18,058 bases of DNA from Pseudomonas sp. (GTDB lineage Bacteria > Pseudomonadota > Gammaproteobacteria > Pseudomonadales > Pseudomonadaceae). Position numbers and translations under genes: made by a program. Positions 8,091 through 18,058 of the stretch are shown here, piece after piece (the stretch's first letter is position 1; each line of letters starts with the position of its first letter). Below the pieces are notes generated by a model. The model worked only from the letters and a program-made list of their open reading frames with translations. It did not search any database and was not told where the DNA came from. The stretch covers positions 14,683-32,740 of the forward strand of contig DQAA01000273.1 in the NCBI GenBank assembly GCA_003523465.1, read 5' to 3'.

Positions 8091-8420
8091 TTATTCGGCG
8101 TTGCCCTGGCTGGTTTCCGCCGGGAAGGTGCCGCGCCACAGTTCAAAGCCGCCGTCGAGGCTGTAGACGTCGGAGAAGCCCTGGCTGATCAGATACGCCG
8201 CCGCGCTCTGGCTGGAGTTGCCGTGATAGCAGACCACTACGGTCGGCGCATCGAGGTCGGCGTTGCGGATGAAATCGGCCACCGAATGGTTGTCCAGATG
8301 ACGGGAGCCGGTGATATGGCCGATGGCATAGGTTTGCGGGTCGCGAATATCGACCACGACCGCACCTTGCTCGCGCAGCGCCTGGGCTTGTTCGGGAGGG
8401 ATGCGTTTGAATTCGCTCAT
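8091..8420 (-). CDS. glpE: Thiosulfate sulfurtransferase GlpE (single-domain rhodanese)
   Basis: 109-residue single rhodanese domain. Enzymes of this type transfer sulfane sulfur from thiosulfate to cyanide or thiols through a cysteine persulfide, in the cytoplasm. The active-site loop CYHGNSS begins at Cys64 and is identical to the E. coli GlpE loop. The domain opens with [16 protein letters not shown] (about 21-36) and closes with the GGFELWR motif (90-96). No signal peptide is present. The ATG overlaps the apaH stop as ATGA (8417-8420), and the only Shine-Dalgarno-like element (AAGGAA) is distant, so translation probably depends on ribosomes leaving apaH. In E. coli glpE lies in the glpEGR operon instead, so this linkage is a different context. 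The TAA stop is at 8091-8093. Confidence 0.95.
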   Translation of the reverse strand: MSEFKRIPPEQAQALREQGAVVVDIRDPQTYAIGHITGSRHLDNHSVADFIRNADLDAPTVVVCYHGNSSQSAAAYLISQGFSDVYSLDGGFELWRGTFPAETSQGNAE

Positions 8421-9289
8421 GGGGCGGGTTCCTTCAACGATGGCGGGCCGTTCTGGCCGGATGTGGCAGATGGGGGCGCGGTGCATTCGCAACGATGCAG
8501 TTCGCCGCTGTCGACGTTCATCAGGGTCATGGCGCCGCCCCAGACGCAGCCGGTGTCCAGGGCGAACACGTTGGGCACGTTGCAGCGGCCTTCGAGCGCC
8601 GCCCAGTGGCCGAAGATGATCTTCACGTGCCGGGAGCGCCGGTCCTTGTGCGCGAACCAGGGCTTGTAGCCAGGCGGCGCGGTATCGGCGCCTTCCTTGC
8701 CCTTGAGGTCGAGCTTGCCTTCGGCAGTGCAGAAGCGCATGCGCGTGAAGTAGTTGGTGATCACCCGCAGGCGCGCCACGCCGGTCAGATCCTTGTTCCA
8801 TTTGGACGGATCGTTGCCGTACATGCCGTCGAGGTATTCCTTGATGCGCAGATCGTCCTTCAGCACCTCCTCGACTTCTGCCGCAAGCGCCAGGGCCTTG
8901 CCCAGCGTCCATTGCGGCGGGATGCCGGCATGGACCAGCACGGTGCCGCGGGTTTCGTCGAAATGCAGGAGCTTCTGCCTGCGCAGCCAATCGAGCAGTA
9001 CCGGGGCGTCGGGTGCTTCGACAATCTCGCGCAGGGTATCGCTTTTCTTCAGGCGCTCGATGTTATGGCCTACCGCCAGCAGGTGCAGGTCATGGTTGCC
9101 CAGCACGCACACCAGCGAGTCGCGCATGGCGTACAGGTAGCGCAGGGTTTCCAGGGACTGCGGGCCGCGATTGACCAGGTCACCGACGAGCCACAGGCGG
9201 TCGACCGCCGGGTCGAACCTCACCCGTTCGAGCAGGCACTTGAGCGGCTCGAGGCAGCCTTGCAGGTCGCCGACGGCATAGGTTGCCAT
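8417..9289 (-). CDS. apaH: Bis(5'-nucleosyl)-tetraphosphatase, symmetrical (ApaH)
   Basis: Hydrolyses Ap4A symmetrically to two ADP; the E. coli enzyme also removes Np4 caps from RNA 5' ends. The product is 290 residues, slightly longer than E. coli ApaH (about 280). The calcineurin-like metallophosphatase signature is complete: GDLQG (7-11), GDLVNRG (36-42) and GNHD (64-67), then LVHAGIPP and FGHWAALEG downstream, supplying the metal-binding Asp, Asn and His residues. The C-terminal tail is Pro/Ser-rich and probably variable. The ATG at 9289 begins [11 protein letters not shown] as in homologues, and its A is the last base of the apaG stop (TGATG), so the two are coupled. The 3' end overlaps glpE by 4 nt. 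Confidence 0.97.
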   Translation of the reverse strand: MATYAVGDLQGCLEPLKCLLERVRFDPAVDRLWLVGDLVNRGPQSLETLRYLYAMRDSLVCVLGNHDLHLLAVGHNIERLKKSDTLREIVEAPDAPVLLDWLRRQKLLHFDETRGTVLVHAGIPPQWTLGKALALAAEVEEVLKDDLRIKEYLDGMYGNDPSKWNKDLTGVARLRVITNYFTRMRFCTAEGKLDLKGKEGADTAPPGYKPWFAHKDRRSRHVKIIFGHWAALEGRCNVPNVFALDTGCVWGGAMTLMNVDSGELHRCECTAPPSATSGQNGPPSLKEPAP

Positions 9290-9669
9290 CAGTGCAGGGC
9301 TCCTGGCACCGCGAGGCGGAAGGGCGCGATGACGGCTTCGAAGCGTTTGCCGTCCTGGGCGAACATCTGATAGCTGCCCTGCATGGTGCCAACCTTGCAC
9401 GAGAGAACCGCGCCACTGCTGTAGGTATGGCTTTGACCCGGCTCGATAAGCGGTTGTTCACCGACGACACCTTCGCCCCGCACTTCTTCCACCTTGCCGT
9501 TGCCATGGGTAATCACCCAGTGGCGCGACAGCAGCTTGGCGGGGAGGGTGCCGTTGTTGCTGACGGTGATGGTGTAGGCAAAGGCATAGCGGTCGTTTTC
9601 GGGCTGCGACTGCTCGGGGAGGAAGCGGGTGACGACGCTGACGTCGACCTGGTACAGGGGATCGGACAT
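9289..9669 (-). CDS. apaG: ApaG (DUF525) protein
   Basis: 126-residue ApaG-domain protein (E. coli 125), a small all-beta fold usually encoded beside apaH. The glycine motif GEGVVG (65-70) suggests nucleotide or pyrophosphate binding. The family's cellular role is not settled. The body from [11 protein letters not shown] to [12 protein letters not shown] is typical. I prefer the ATG at 9669, which gives [10 protein letters not shown] and has GAAGG about 8 nt upstream, over an in-frame TTG at 9684. It follows ksgA after a 102-nt gap holding a strong hairpin, the only loose junction in this operon, and runs into apaH with a one-base overlap. Confidence 0.95.
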   Translation of the reverse strand: MSDPLYQVDVSVVTRFLPEQSQPENDRYAFAYTITVSNNGTLPAKLLSRHWVITHGNGKVEEVRGEGVVGEQPLIEPGQSHTYSSGAVLSCKVGTMQGSYQMFAQDGKRFEAVIAPFRLAVPGALH

Positions 9670-9734
9670 GCGGGGAGCCTTCAAGACAAACGGATGCGGC
9701 GATGGAGGGTGAGTCTAGGCCATGGGCGGGGCAG

Positions 9735-9763
9735 CCGGCCAGCCTCGCGATGAGGCCGGCCGG
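9735..9763 (-). other. Strong hairpin between ksgA and apaG
   Basis: Outer stem CCGGCC/GGCCGG (9735-9740 and 9758-9763), one A-C mismatch, then inner stem GCCTC/GAGGC (9742-9746 and 9752-9756) around a 5-nt loop. No T-run follows on the minus strand, so full intrinsic termination is unlikely. It begins 9 nt after the ksgA stop and may act as an mRNA-processing or 3'-stabilising structure, or a partial attenuator, separating the two halves of the operon. Confidence 0.55.
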
Positions 9764-9771
9764 GCAGTGGA

Positions 9772-10578
9772 TCACTTGGCGACGGACTGTTCGGCGAGTT
9801 TGTCCGCGAGACGGACGAAGGCGGCCAGGTCGAGTTGCTCCGGACGCAGGCTGCCGTCGACGCCGGCGGCCTCGATGGCCTCCCCGGTGAGGAGGGCCTT
9901 GAGGGTATTGCGCAGGGTTTTACGGCGCTGGTTGAAGGCTTCGCGAACGATGCGCTCCAGCAGGCGGTGATCCTTGGCCGGGAACGGCAGCACTTCATGG
10001 GGAACCAGGCGCACGATTGCCGAATCCACCTTCGGCGGCGGGTTGAACGCGCCAGGACCGACGTTGAACAGGTGCTCCACGCGGCAGTGGTACTGCACCA
10101 TGATCGACAGCCGACCCCAGTCGCCACCACCAGGCCCTGCGGCAAGGCGCTCGACCACTTCCTTCTGCAGCATGAAGTGCATGTCGCGGATCAGCCCGGC
10201 GTTGCTCAGCAGATGGAAAATCAGTGGCGTAGAGATGTTGTACGGCAGGTTGCCGACCACTCGCAGCGAGCGCGGCGCGGCGCCCAGCGTGGTGAAGTCG
10301 AATTTCAGTGCGTCGCCCTGGTGCAGGCGGAAGTTGTCACGGCTGGCGAACTGCTTGTTGAGGATCGGTACCAGGTCCTTGTCCAGCTCGACCACGTCCA
10401 GCTGTGCACCGCTGCTCAGCACGCCCTCGGTCAGGGCGCCCTGGCCCGGGCCGATTTCAAGGATATGCTCGCCGGCCTTGGCGTTGATGGCACGCAGGAT
10501 GCGGTCGATCACGCCAGCGTCGTGCAGGAAGTTCTGGCCGAAGCGCTTGCGCGCCCGGTGTTGGTATTGCTCGGTCAT
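9772..10578 (-). CDS. rsmA: 16S rRNA (adenine1518-N6/adenine1519-N6)-dimethyltransferase
   Basis: RsmA (KsgA) dimethylates two adjacent adenines in the 3'-terminal helix of 16S rRNA using S-adenosylmethionine, a late check in small-subunit assembly; loss gives kasugamycin resistance. The product is 268 residues (E. coli 273). Motifs are FGQNFL at 13-18, the SAM-binding [10 protein letters not shown] at 41-50, VELD at 63-66, GDAL at 88-91 and catalytic NLPYNIST at 110-117. [13 protein letters not shown] lies in the C-terminal region. The ATG overlaps the pdxA stop (ATGA, 10575-10578). The order surA-pdxA-ksgA-apaG-apaH is the same as in E. coli. Confidence 0.98.
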   Translation of the reverse strand: MTEQYQHRARKRFGQNFLHDAGVIDRILRAINAKAGEHILEIGPGQGALTEGVLSSGAQLDVVELDKDLVPILNKQFASRDNFRLHQGDALKFDFTTLGAAPRSLRVVGNLPYNISTPLIFHLLSNAGLIRDMHFMLQKEVVERLAAGPGGGDWGRLSIMVQYHCRVEHLFNVGPGAFNPPPKVDSAIVRLVPHEVLPFPAKDHRLLERIVREAFNQRRKTLRNTLKALLTGEAIEAAGVDGSLRPEQLDLAAFVRLADKLAEQSVAK

Positions 10579-11564
10579 AGTCGGGTCTCGGCCATCTGGT
10601 AGGCGGTTTCCAGGGCGACCTGCAGGCTGCCGGTGTCGATCCTGCCGGTGCCGGCCAGGTCCAGGGCGGTGCCGTGATCCACGGAGGTGCGGATGATCGG
10701 CAGGCCGAGGGTGACATTCAGTGCAGCGCCAAAGCCCTTGAACTTGAGCACGGGCAGGCCCTGGTCGTGGTACATCGCCAGCACCGCGTCGCAGTGCTCC
10801 AGATATTTGGGGGTAAACAGGGTGTCGGCCGGCAGCGGGCCACGCAGGTCCATGCCTTCAGTGCGCAGACGTTCCAGCGTCGGCTCGATGATGTCGATTT
10901 CTTCGCGGCCCAGGTGTCCACCTTCACCGGCATGGGGGTTGAGACCACAGACCAGGATACGTGGCTGGGCGATGCCGAACTTCTGTTGCAGGTCGGCATG
11001 CAGGATCCGCGTCACCCGCTCCAGGCGCTCGACGGTAATGGCGTCGGCCACGTCGCGCAGGGGCAGGTGGGTGGTGACCAGCGCCACGCGCAGGCCACGG
11101 GTGGCAAGCATCATCACGACCTGGGCGGTGTGGGTCAGCTCGGCGAGGAATTCGGTGTGCCCGGAGAAAGTGATACCGCTTTCGTTGATCACGCCCTTGT
11201 GTACCGGGGCGGTGATCATGCCGGCGAAATCGTCGTCCAGGCAGCCTTGTCCGGCGCGGGTCAGGGTTTCGAGGACGAAGGCGGCATTGGCCTTGTCCAG
11301 CGTGCCGGCTACGGCAGGATTGGCCAGTGGCGTATCCCAGACATACAGGCTGCCGGCCTTTGCCGGCTTGTCGGGGAATGCGCCTGGGCTGACCGGCAGC
11401 AGATCGACCGCCACGCCCAGTTGCGCGGCCCGCTCGGCGAGCAGGTCACGACTGGTAATGGCGATCAGGGGATGAGGCTGGGCTTGCGAGGCGAGCAGCA
11501 GGCACAGGTCGGGACCTATGCCTGCGGGTTCGCCGGGAGTGAGGGCGAAGCGCTGCGGTTTCAC
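10575..11564 (-). CDS. pdxA: 4-hydroxythreonine-4-phosphate dehydrogenase (PdxA)
   Basis: NAD-dependent oxidation of 4-hydroxy-L-threonine phosphate in the DXP-dependent route to pyridoxal 5'-phosphate. The product is 329 residues, the same length as the E. coli enzyme. The divalent-metal histidines fall at H166 (TTHLPLR), H211 (NPHAGEGGH) and H266 ([11 protein letters not shown]), exactly the E. coli numbering. Other family blocks are [11 protein letters not shown] near the N-terminus, ITAPVHKG (117-124) and [12 protein letters not shown]. The start is GTG at 11564, overlapping the surA stop as GTGA. No strong Shine-Dalgarno sequence is seen before it, so it probably relies on coupling to surA. 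The 3' end overlaps ksgA by 4 nt. Confidence 0.97.
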   Translation of the reverse strand: MKPQRFALTPGEPAGIGPDLCLLLASQAQPHPLIAITSRDLLAERAAQLGVAVDLLPVSPGAFPDKPAKAGSLYVWDTPLANPAVAGTLDKANAAFVLETLTRAGQGCLDDDFAGMITAPVHKGVINESGITFSGHTEFLAELTHTAQVVMMLATRGLRVALVTTHLPLRDVADAITVERLERVTRILHADLQQKFGIAQPRILVCGLNPHAGEGGHLGREEIDIIEPTLERLRTEGMDLRGPLPADTLFTPKYLEHCDAVLAMYHDQGLPVLKFKGFGAALNVTLGLPIIRTSVDHGTALDLAGTGRIDTGSLQVALETAYQMAETRL

Positions 11565-12883
11565 TGGGCGGCCTGTTCGGCGCCAGGAAGCTTGATTTCA
11601 ACGTAGGCTTCGTCGCGGATCTGACGCAGCCAGGTTTGCAGCTCTTCGTCGTACTTGCGGTTGCGCAGTACGGTCATGGCCTGTTGTTCACGGGCCTGTG
11701 CGGTGCTGTCGGTGGCACGGCGGCCAAGGACTTCCAGGACATGCCAGCCGTACTGGGTCTGGAACGGCTTGGACACCTGGCCTTGCGGGGCGTTGGCCAT
11801 CACTTCGCGGAATTCCGGAACCAGGTTGTTCGGATCGACCCAGTTCAGGTCGCCGCCGTTGAGCGCGGAGCCCGGGTCTTCCGAGAAGCTCTTCGCCAGT
11901 TCGGCGAAGTCTTCGCCGGCCTGGATGCGATCGTACAGACGCTGGGCCAGGATCTTGGTTTCGGCTTCGCTGCGGATTTCGCTTGGCTTGATCAGGATAT
12001 GGCGAACATGCACTTCGTCACGCAGCTGGGTCTGGCCGCCGCGCTTCTCTTGCAGTTTGAGGATGATGAAGCCGCCAGGAGTACGCACGGGCTCGGTGAC
12101 ATCGCCAACGGCCATGGAGCTGAGCATGCGATCGAACGGAGGAGGCAGCTGGGCCGCCTTGCGCCAGCCCATCTCGCCGCCTTCCAGCGCGGTTTCACTG
12201 GCCGAACGGGCGATTGCCAGCTGGGCGAAATCGGCACCTTGCTTGAGCTGCTGGTAGATCTCGCCAGCCTGACGGGCCGCAGCCTGGATAGCGGTGGAGC
12301 TGGCGCTTTCCGGGGTAGGGATCAGGATGTTGGCCAGGCGGAACTCTTCCGACAACTGCACCTTGCCCAGGTCGGAAGCGAGGAAGTTCTTCACTTCCTG
12401 CTCGGAAACCTGGACGCGCTCGGCAACACGACGTTGACGTACGCGGCTGATGATCATCTCGCGACGGACCTGCTCGCGAGCGTCATTGAAGGACAGGCCA
12501 TCATGGGCCAGGGCAGCGCGGAACTGCTCCAGGCTCATGTTGTTGCGCTGGGCAATGGTGCCGATGGCCTGGTTCAGTTCTTCGTCGGTGATGCGGATGC
12601 CGGAGCGTTCGCCAATCTGCAATTGCAGGTTCTCGACGATCAGGCGTTCCAGTACCTGCTGGTCCAGCACGCTGGCTGGTGGTACGGCGCCGCCGCGCTT
12701 GGCGATGGTCTGCTGTACCTCGTGGACACGCTGGTCCAGCTGGCTTTGCATGACCACGTCGTTGTCGACGATGGCGACGATCTTGTCCAGGGTCTGCACC
12801 GCGGCATGCGCGGTGCTGCTCAACATCAGCGCGCCCAGCATCAGCGGGCGCAGACAATCAATAAGCTTGGTCTTCACGTGCAC
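11561..12883 (-). CDS. surA: Periplasmic chaperone / peptidyl-prolyl isomerase SurA
   Basis: Periplasmic chaperone that escorts unfolded outer-membrane proteins, LptD among its main clients, to the BAM machinery. The product is 440 residues with a Sec signal peptide, basic N-terminus then [10 protein letters not shown], cleaved probably after AHA at about 27. The SurA N-terminal chaperone domain follows (about 28-175), then two parvulin domains at about 180-280 and 291-389, the second with [10 protein letters not shown] and [17 protein letters not shown], and a C-terminal helix. Both candidate starts are GTG (12883 and 12877). I chose 12883 because AAGG lies 5 nt upstream; the later one would give MKTKL, the start I recall for P. 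aeruginosa. The 5' end overlaps lptD by 26 nt (20 nt with the second GTG) and the 3' end overlaps pdxA by 4. Confidence 0.96.
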   Translation of the reverse strand: MHVKTKLIDCLRPLMLGALMLSSTAHAAVQTLDKIVAIVDNDVVMQSQLDQRVHEVQQTIAKRGGAVPPASVLDQQVLERLIVENLQLQIGERSGIRITDEELNQAIGTIAQRNNMSLEQFRAALAHDGLSFNDAREQVRREMIISRVRQRRVAERVQVSEQEVKNFLASDLGKVQLSEEFRLANILIPTPESASSTAIQAAARQAGEIYQQLKQGADFAQLAIARSASETALEGGEMGWRKAAQLPPPFDRMLSSMAVGDVTEPVRTPGGFIILKLQEKRGGQTQLRDEVHVRHILIKPSEIRSEAETKILAQRLYDRIQAGEDFAELAKSFSEDPGSALNGGDLNWVDPNNLVPEFREVMANAPQGQVSKPFQTQYGWHVLEVLGRRATDSTAQAREQQAMTVLRNRKYDEELQTWLRQIRDEAYVEIKLPGAEQAAQ

Positions 12884-15686
12884 GGTAACCTTGAATGCCA
12901 GTGTCGAGGAAACTCTCGACTTTATTGCCCACTACACCACCGAGGCCCTTCAGAACGATCTGCAGGAAGATACCGTGGTCGCCTTTTTCGTTTTGCGGAG
13001 TTGCCTGGCTGAAGTCGTCGTAGTCAATCCAGTAACGGTTGATCAGGCGCAGTTTCCAGCAGCAGTTGTCGTATTCGAAACCACCGAAGGCTTCCAGCGT
13101 GCGGTTGCGGTTGTAGTCGTGCTGCCAGCGGGCGATTGCGGTCCACTGCGGAACGATCGGCCACATGACGGAGAAGTCATGTTGCTGGATCTTGTAGTAG
13201 TCCTTGACGTAGTTCGGGCTGCCCGGGGTGCCGTAGTCGCCGCCACCTACCTGCCACTGACCAGTGGTGCTGTTGTAGGAGATGGTGTCATTGCGATAGC
13301 GGTAACCAAGGTTGACCACCTTGTTCACGTTGTCTTCAGGCTGGTAGTGGAACATCGCGCTGCCCGAACGGGTGCTGCGGCTGTCCGGGTCCCAGTTGAA
13401 GTCGGAGTTGAAGCGCCAGTCGCGGTTGAAGCGATATTCGTATTCGAGTGCGTACGGCGAAACGTCCGATTGCGCGTCGGCCCGAGTACGGTAGTCGATA
13501 CCTGGCAGCTGCACCTTGCGGTCCTTGAAGTACAAGGCCTGGCCGATGCTGAAGCGCTGGCGCTCGAAACCGTTTTCTTCGATCCAGCGGTTGGTCACGC
13601 CGAGGGACAGCTTGTTCTCGTCGCCAATCCGGTCGCTACCGCTGAAGCGGTTGTCGCGGAACAGCGAAGCGTAGTTGAAGGTCGACTCACCGCTGTCGAA
13701 CAGCGGGATATCGGCCTGGTTCTCGTACGGAACGTAGAGGTAGTACAGACGCGGTTCCAGGGTCTGGTTGTAGTTCTTGCCGAACCACTGGGTGGAACGG
13801 TCGAAGTACAGGCCGCTGTCGACGCTGAAGATCGGGACGTTGCGGTTCAGGGTGCTGTTGTAGTCGCCATACAGCCGGCGGCCATTCGCGTCCAGGCGCG
13901 CAACATCCGATTTGCCTTTCGCGTCCAGGTCGAGATCGTAGTGAGTGCTGACGTACTTGAGCGACGGAGTCAGGTAGCCGTAGTCGGCCGACAGCGGCAG
14001 GCTGATTTTCGGCGCGGCATTGAGACGGGTACCGTTGGCGCGAGCTACGCCGAAGATGTTCTGGTCCAGGCGCTGACCTGGGAGACCCGCGGAGGTATCC
14101 AGGTTGCCGTCCTTGTCGAATACCAGGTCATTCTTCAGATCACGATCAAAGCGAACCGCTTCGGTCTCGTAGGTGAACTCCAGGCCGGCCGGATTGTATG
14201 GCAGCTTGCCATTCAGGAAGACCTGCGGCAGGCGATCATAAGGCGTGATCTGCGAAATGGTCGCCAGCTCGATGGCGTGGACGGTCAGGCCAGCCGTGTA
14301 GGTCTCACCACGGTAGGTGAGGGCGCCGCGCTGGTTGAGGAAGTCGCGGCTCTCGACGCCGATCTGGTCGGTTTCCAGGTCCTGGAAATAGAACGGATCG
14401 CTGATGTCGGTGTAGTCGACTTCAGTCAGCAGGCGCGAATCCAGGCCGCCCTTGTGCTGCCAGTTAACCATCCAGCGGTCTTTCTGATAGTCGGTCTGCT
14501 TCTCGCGATCGTTGCTCTCGTCGTTCAGCCAGGCGCCGCCGAACTGACCTTCGCTGCTCGGGGTCAGGTAGCGGAACTCGCCTTCCATCAACAGGCCGCG
14601 CTTGGCCATGTAGCGTGGATACAGCGTGGCGTCGTAGTTCGGTGCAAGGTTGAAGTAGTACGGCGTGACCAGCATGAAGCCGGTATCGGTACTGCTGCTG
14701 AACGAAGGCGGCAGGAAGCCGGACTGGCGACGGTCGTCGATCGGGAAGTAGATATACGGGGTGTAGAGCACCGGAATATCTTTGACCCGAAGGGTGACGT
14801 TGGTCGCGGTACCGAAGCCGGTGGCCGGGTTCAGGGTGATGTTGTTGCCCTTGAGCTGCCAGGCGTTGCTGTTCGGCTCACAGGTGGTGTAGGTACCATC
14901 CTTCAGGCGGATGATGGCGTTCTCGGAACGCTTGGCGTAGAGCGCGCTACCGCGGACACGGGATTTGTGCATCACGTATTCGGCGTTGTCGACCTGCGCT
15001 TCGCCGGTGTCCAGCTGGATCTCGGCGCGGTCGCCGACGACCAGCGAGCCGTTGTCGCGAATCTTCACGTTGCCGGTCAGTTCGCCGCGGTTCTCGGCCT
15101 GGTACAGGTTGGCCTCGTCGGCTTCGGCCTGCATGCTGCCCTGGCGCATGACCACGTCACCCGCGAGGGTGGCGATCTGCTGTTCCTGCTGGTAGCGGGA
15201 GGCCTTGGCGCCGAGGAAGGTCGGTGACTCGTCCTTCGGCGTGCTGTCGTTCATGCCGGGACGGACGGGCTCGATGTAGGCACCGGAGCAGTACGGTCCG
15301 GTCTCGGCCAGCTGGGCTGCAGTCAATTTCTCGCGCGGGACCCAGTCCAGGTGACTGTAGTCGGCGCTGCGGGATTTCAGACCACGGCCTTTGGCTTCGG
15401 TAACCAGAACGGGCTTGGGACCGCTGTCCTCGACGGCGCCGCCTTGAGCGGCCTGGTCCGGCGTGGCATTGGCCGAGCTGACCGCAGCACCGTCATGAGT
15501 CGGGCGAGGCGGAAGCTGCGTGGCGCTGGTCTTGGGCTTGCAGTCCCATCCGCCGGAAGCGGAAACCTGGCAGTCGAACTGCTCGGCGGCGACTACATAA
15601 GAGGTCGCCAGGGGTTGCAATGCGAGCAGGCCGCCTGTGACCAGCAACGGGAATTTTTTACGAAACGCGGGGGATTTCAATGCCAT
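12858..15686 (-). CDS. lptD: LPS-assembly outer membrane protein LptD
   Basis: Outer-membrane translocon that, with LptE, inserts lipopolysaccharide into the outer leaflet. The product is 942 residues (P. aeruginosa about 924; E. coli 784). A Sec signal peptide ends near VVAA (31-34). A long N-terminal extension (about 35-160) is Pro/Ala/Ser-rich, as in Pseudomonas LptD. It is followed by an OstA/LptA-like beta-jellyroll at about 165-300 and a large C-terminal beta-barrel. Six cysteines are present: C39, C49, C133, C269 and adjacent C875-C876. C269 ([10 protein letters not shown]) and the CC pair align with E. coli C173 and C724-C725; C133 is a likely match for C31. The ATG at 15686 begins [18 protein letters not shown]; a longer in-frame reading to 15857 has no homology. 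It heads the seven-gene operon ending at glpE. Confidence 0.97.
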   Translation of the reverse strand: MALKSPAFRKKFPLLVTGGLLALQPLATSYVVAAEQFDCQVSASGGWDCKPKTSATQLPPRPTHDGAAVSSANATPDQAAQGGAVEDSGPKPVLVTEAKGRGLKSRSADYSHLDWVPREKLTAAQLAETGPYCSGAYIEPVRPGMNDSTPKDESPTFLGAKASRYQQEQQIATLAGDVVMRQGSMQAEADEANLYQAENRGELTGNVKIRDNGSLVVGDRAEIQLDTGEAQVDNAEYVMHKSRVRGSALYAKRSENAIIRLKDGTYTTCEPNSNAWQLKGNNITLNPATGFGTATNVTLRVKDIPVLYTPYIYFPIDDRRQSGFLPPSFSSSTDTGFMLVTPYYFNLAPNYDATLYPRYMAKRGLLMEGEFRYLTPSSEGQFGGAWLNDESNDREKQTDYQKDRWMVNWQHKGGLDSRLLTEVDYTDISDPFYFQDLETDQIGVESRDFLNQRGALTYRGETYTAGLTVHAIELATISQITPYDRLPQVFLNGKLPYNPAGLEFTYETEAVRFDRDLKNDLVFDKDGNLDTSAGLPGQRLDQNIFGVARANGTRLNAAPKISLPLSADYGYLTPSLKYVSTHYDLDLDAKGKSDVARLDANGRRLYGDYNSTLNRNVPIFSVDSGLYFDRSTQWFGKNYNQTLEPRLYYLYVPYENQADIPLFDSGESTFNYASLFRDNRFSGSDRIGDENKLSLGVTNRWIEENGFERQRFSIGQALYFKDRKVQLPGIDYRTRADAQSDVSPYALEYEYRFNRDWRFNSDFNWDPDSRSTRSGSAMFHYQPEDNVNKVVNLGYRYRNDTISYNSTTGQWQVGGGDYGTPGSPNYVKDYYKIQQHDFSVMWPIVPQWTAIARWQHDYNRNRTLEAFGGFEYDNCCWKLRLINRYWIDYDDFSQATPQNEKGDHGIFLQIVLKGLGGVVGNKVESFLDTGIQGYRAREDQAY

Positions 15687-15957
15687 CTTATTAGTCCGGG
15701 CTTCCTGCGTGCCATCTGCCCGCGTGTGGGGCCGCACGCCTCTCGATGGTCTGAAAAAGATGCTGGATGATAAAGCATGCCCCGCTTGACGGCTAGGCTC
15801 TGTAAGAAATGCATCCTGCTTGCATATGCAGTGTTGAAAACGGCTCGGAATGCGCATTTACAACCAGTAAACTCCGCTCCTTTGCCCGTTTTCGCCTCGC
15901 CTGGCCTGTGCACGAATACCTTCGATCCAGCGACCAGGGCCTCCGGAGACCCTTGTA
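15687..15957. promoter_or_regulatory. Divergent lptD / amgK intergenic promoter region
   Basis: This 271-bp non-coding stretch must hold, or be downstream of, the start sites for two divergent operons. A palindrome TGCATATGCA lies at 15821-15830 near the middle, with ATGCAT (15809-15814) and GCATGC (15775-15780) close by. Plus-strand TTGAAA (15834-15839) followed 17 nt later by TTTACA (15857-15862) is a weak candidate for amgK. No GAACTT-type sigma-E/AlgU -35 was found on the lptD side. A hairpin with arms 15722-15728 and 15733-15739 lies in the lptD leader. Promoter assignments are weak. Confidence 0.4.
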
Positions 15958-17639
<1,682 letters not shown>

Positions 17640-17640
17640 C

Positions 17641-18058
17641 ATGTTGTGGCCGAGCACAGTGATCGGGGCCGGAGCCGGCTTCGCCGTCGCCAGCATTCCT
17701 GGCGCGCTGTTGGGAGCCCTGCTCGGGCAGGCGATGGACCGCCGTTTGCAGTTGCACAGTTGGGCGCATCTGCGGGAGAAACTCGGTGGTCGTCCGGTCC
17801 TGCGCGATGACGAGGTGTTGTTCGTCCTGCTGGGTCGACTGGCGAAAAGCGATGGCCGGGTCGTCGAAGGGCATATCCAGCAGGCCCGTCAGGAAATGCA
17901 GCGCCTGGACATGAACGAGGACGCGCGCAAGCGGGCCATCGCGGCGTTCAACCTCGGCAAGGGCGGGCGCGAGAGGGTCGAGGCCCACCTGCAACGCCTG
18001 AAGCTTCAGCCGCACGCCGCCGAGGGCGTATTGCGCGCCTGCTGCCGGATGGCCTGGG
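17641..18058 (+). CDS. djlA: DjlA-like membrane-anchored J-protein, N-terminal part, cut by window edge
   Basis: The frame is open from an ATG one base after the murU stop to the right edge, giving 139 residues with no stop. The N-terminus is a Gly/Ala-rich membrane segment (about 6-30, VIGAGAGFAVASIPGALLGA...) followed by MDRR, like the DjlA anchor. A TerB-like helical domain begins at about 57, with LLGRLAKSDGRVVEGHI matching the family acidic/Gly motif, then QEMQRLDM and AFNLGKGG. E. coli DjlA has the same order and ends in a DnaJ domain that would lie beyond this window. DjlA is a DnaK co-chaperone on the inner membrane. No clear Shine-Dalgarno sequence precedes the start, so coupling to murU is likely. 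A TerB-only protein without a J domain cannot be excluded. Confidence 0.85.
   Translation, partial: MLWPSTVIGAGAGFAVASIPGALLGALLGQAMDRRLQLHSWAHLREKLGGRPVLRDDEVLFVLLGRLAKSDGRVVEGHIQQARQEMQRLDMNEDARKRAIAAFNLGKGGRERVEAHLQRLKLQPHAAEGVLRACCRMAW

Noticed and set aside
7829..8166. Small plus-strand open frames in the yeaG-glpE gap
   Set aside because: No ribosome site or recognisable product; they run across the palindromes and into glpE antisense.
12450..15227. A 925-codon open frame antisense to lptD/surA
   Set aside because: The translation is Val/Ala/Asp/Gly-rich with no recognisable domain, typical of the antisense frame of a GC-rich gene. The opposite strand encodes unmistakable LptD and SurA.
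15687..15857. 57-residue N-terminal extension of LptD
   Set aside because: The extra residues would push the signal peptide into the interior. The ATG at 15686 places a normal Sec signal at the N-terminus.

Overview
The window comes from a Pseudomonas-type gammaproteobacterium, probably close to the P. aeruginosa group. The evidence is the gene content and order, the GC-rich codon use, and the long Pseudomonas-style N-terminal extension of LptD. The order cca / spoVR / yeaH / yeaG / glpE / apaH / apaG / ksgA / pdxA / surA / lptD // amgK / murU / djlA matches, as I recall it, the PA0584-PA0598 stretch of PAO1. I cannot assign a species from sequence reading alone.

Layout. (1) 1-1631, plus strand: the 3' part of a TonB-dependent siderophore receptor, cut by the left edge and meeting cca tail to tail with 3 bp between them. 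(2) 1635-7808, minus strand: yeaG (PrkA-type AAA+ kinase), yeaH (VWA-like), spoVR/ycgB and cca. yeaH and spoVR overlap by ATGA. The yeaG-yeaH gap holds a hairpin element with inverted heptamer arms. (3) 7809-8090: intergenic, carrying the yeaG upstream region, a 12-bp palindrome, an orphan plus-strand terminator-like hairpin and a hairpin behind glpE. (4) 8091-15686, minus strand: lptD, surA, pdxA, ksgA, apaG, apaH and glpE. All junctions overlap except ksgA-apaG, which has a 102-nt gap with a strong hairpin. (5) 15687-15957: divergent promoter region. (6) 15958-18058, plus strand: amgK, murU and the N-terminal part of djlA, tightly packed.

How the genes fit together. LptD inserts LPS into the outer membrane, and SurA is the periplasmic chaperone that delivers outer-membrane proteins, including LptD. 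Behind them the same operon makes PLP-pathway, ribosome-maturation, dinucleoside-polyphosphate and sulfurtransferase enzymes. Divergently, AmgK and MurU recycle peptidoglycan MurNAc into UDP-MurNAc, so envelope building and envelope recycling share one intergenic region. YeaG/YeaH/SpoVR form a separate stress module whose biochemical role is poorly understood. It is the best candidate here for an under-described system.

No rRNA, tRNA, CRISPR array, insertion sequence or prophage gene was seen. No gene-free stretch exceeds 300 bases; the two longest, 7809-8090 and 15687-15957, are described below.
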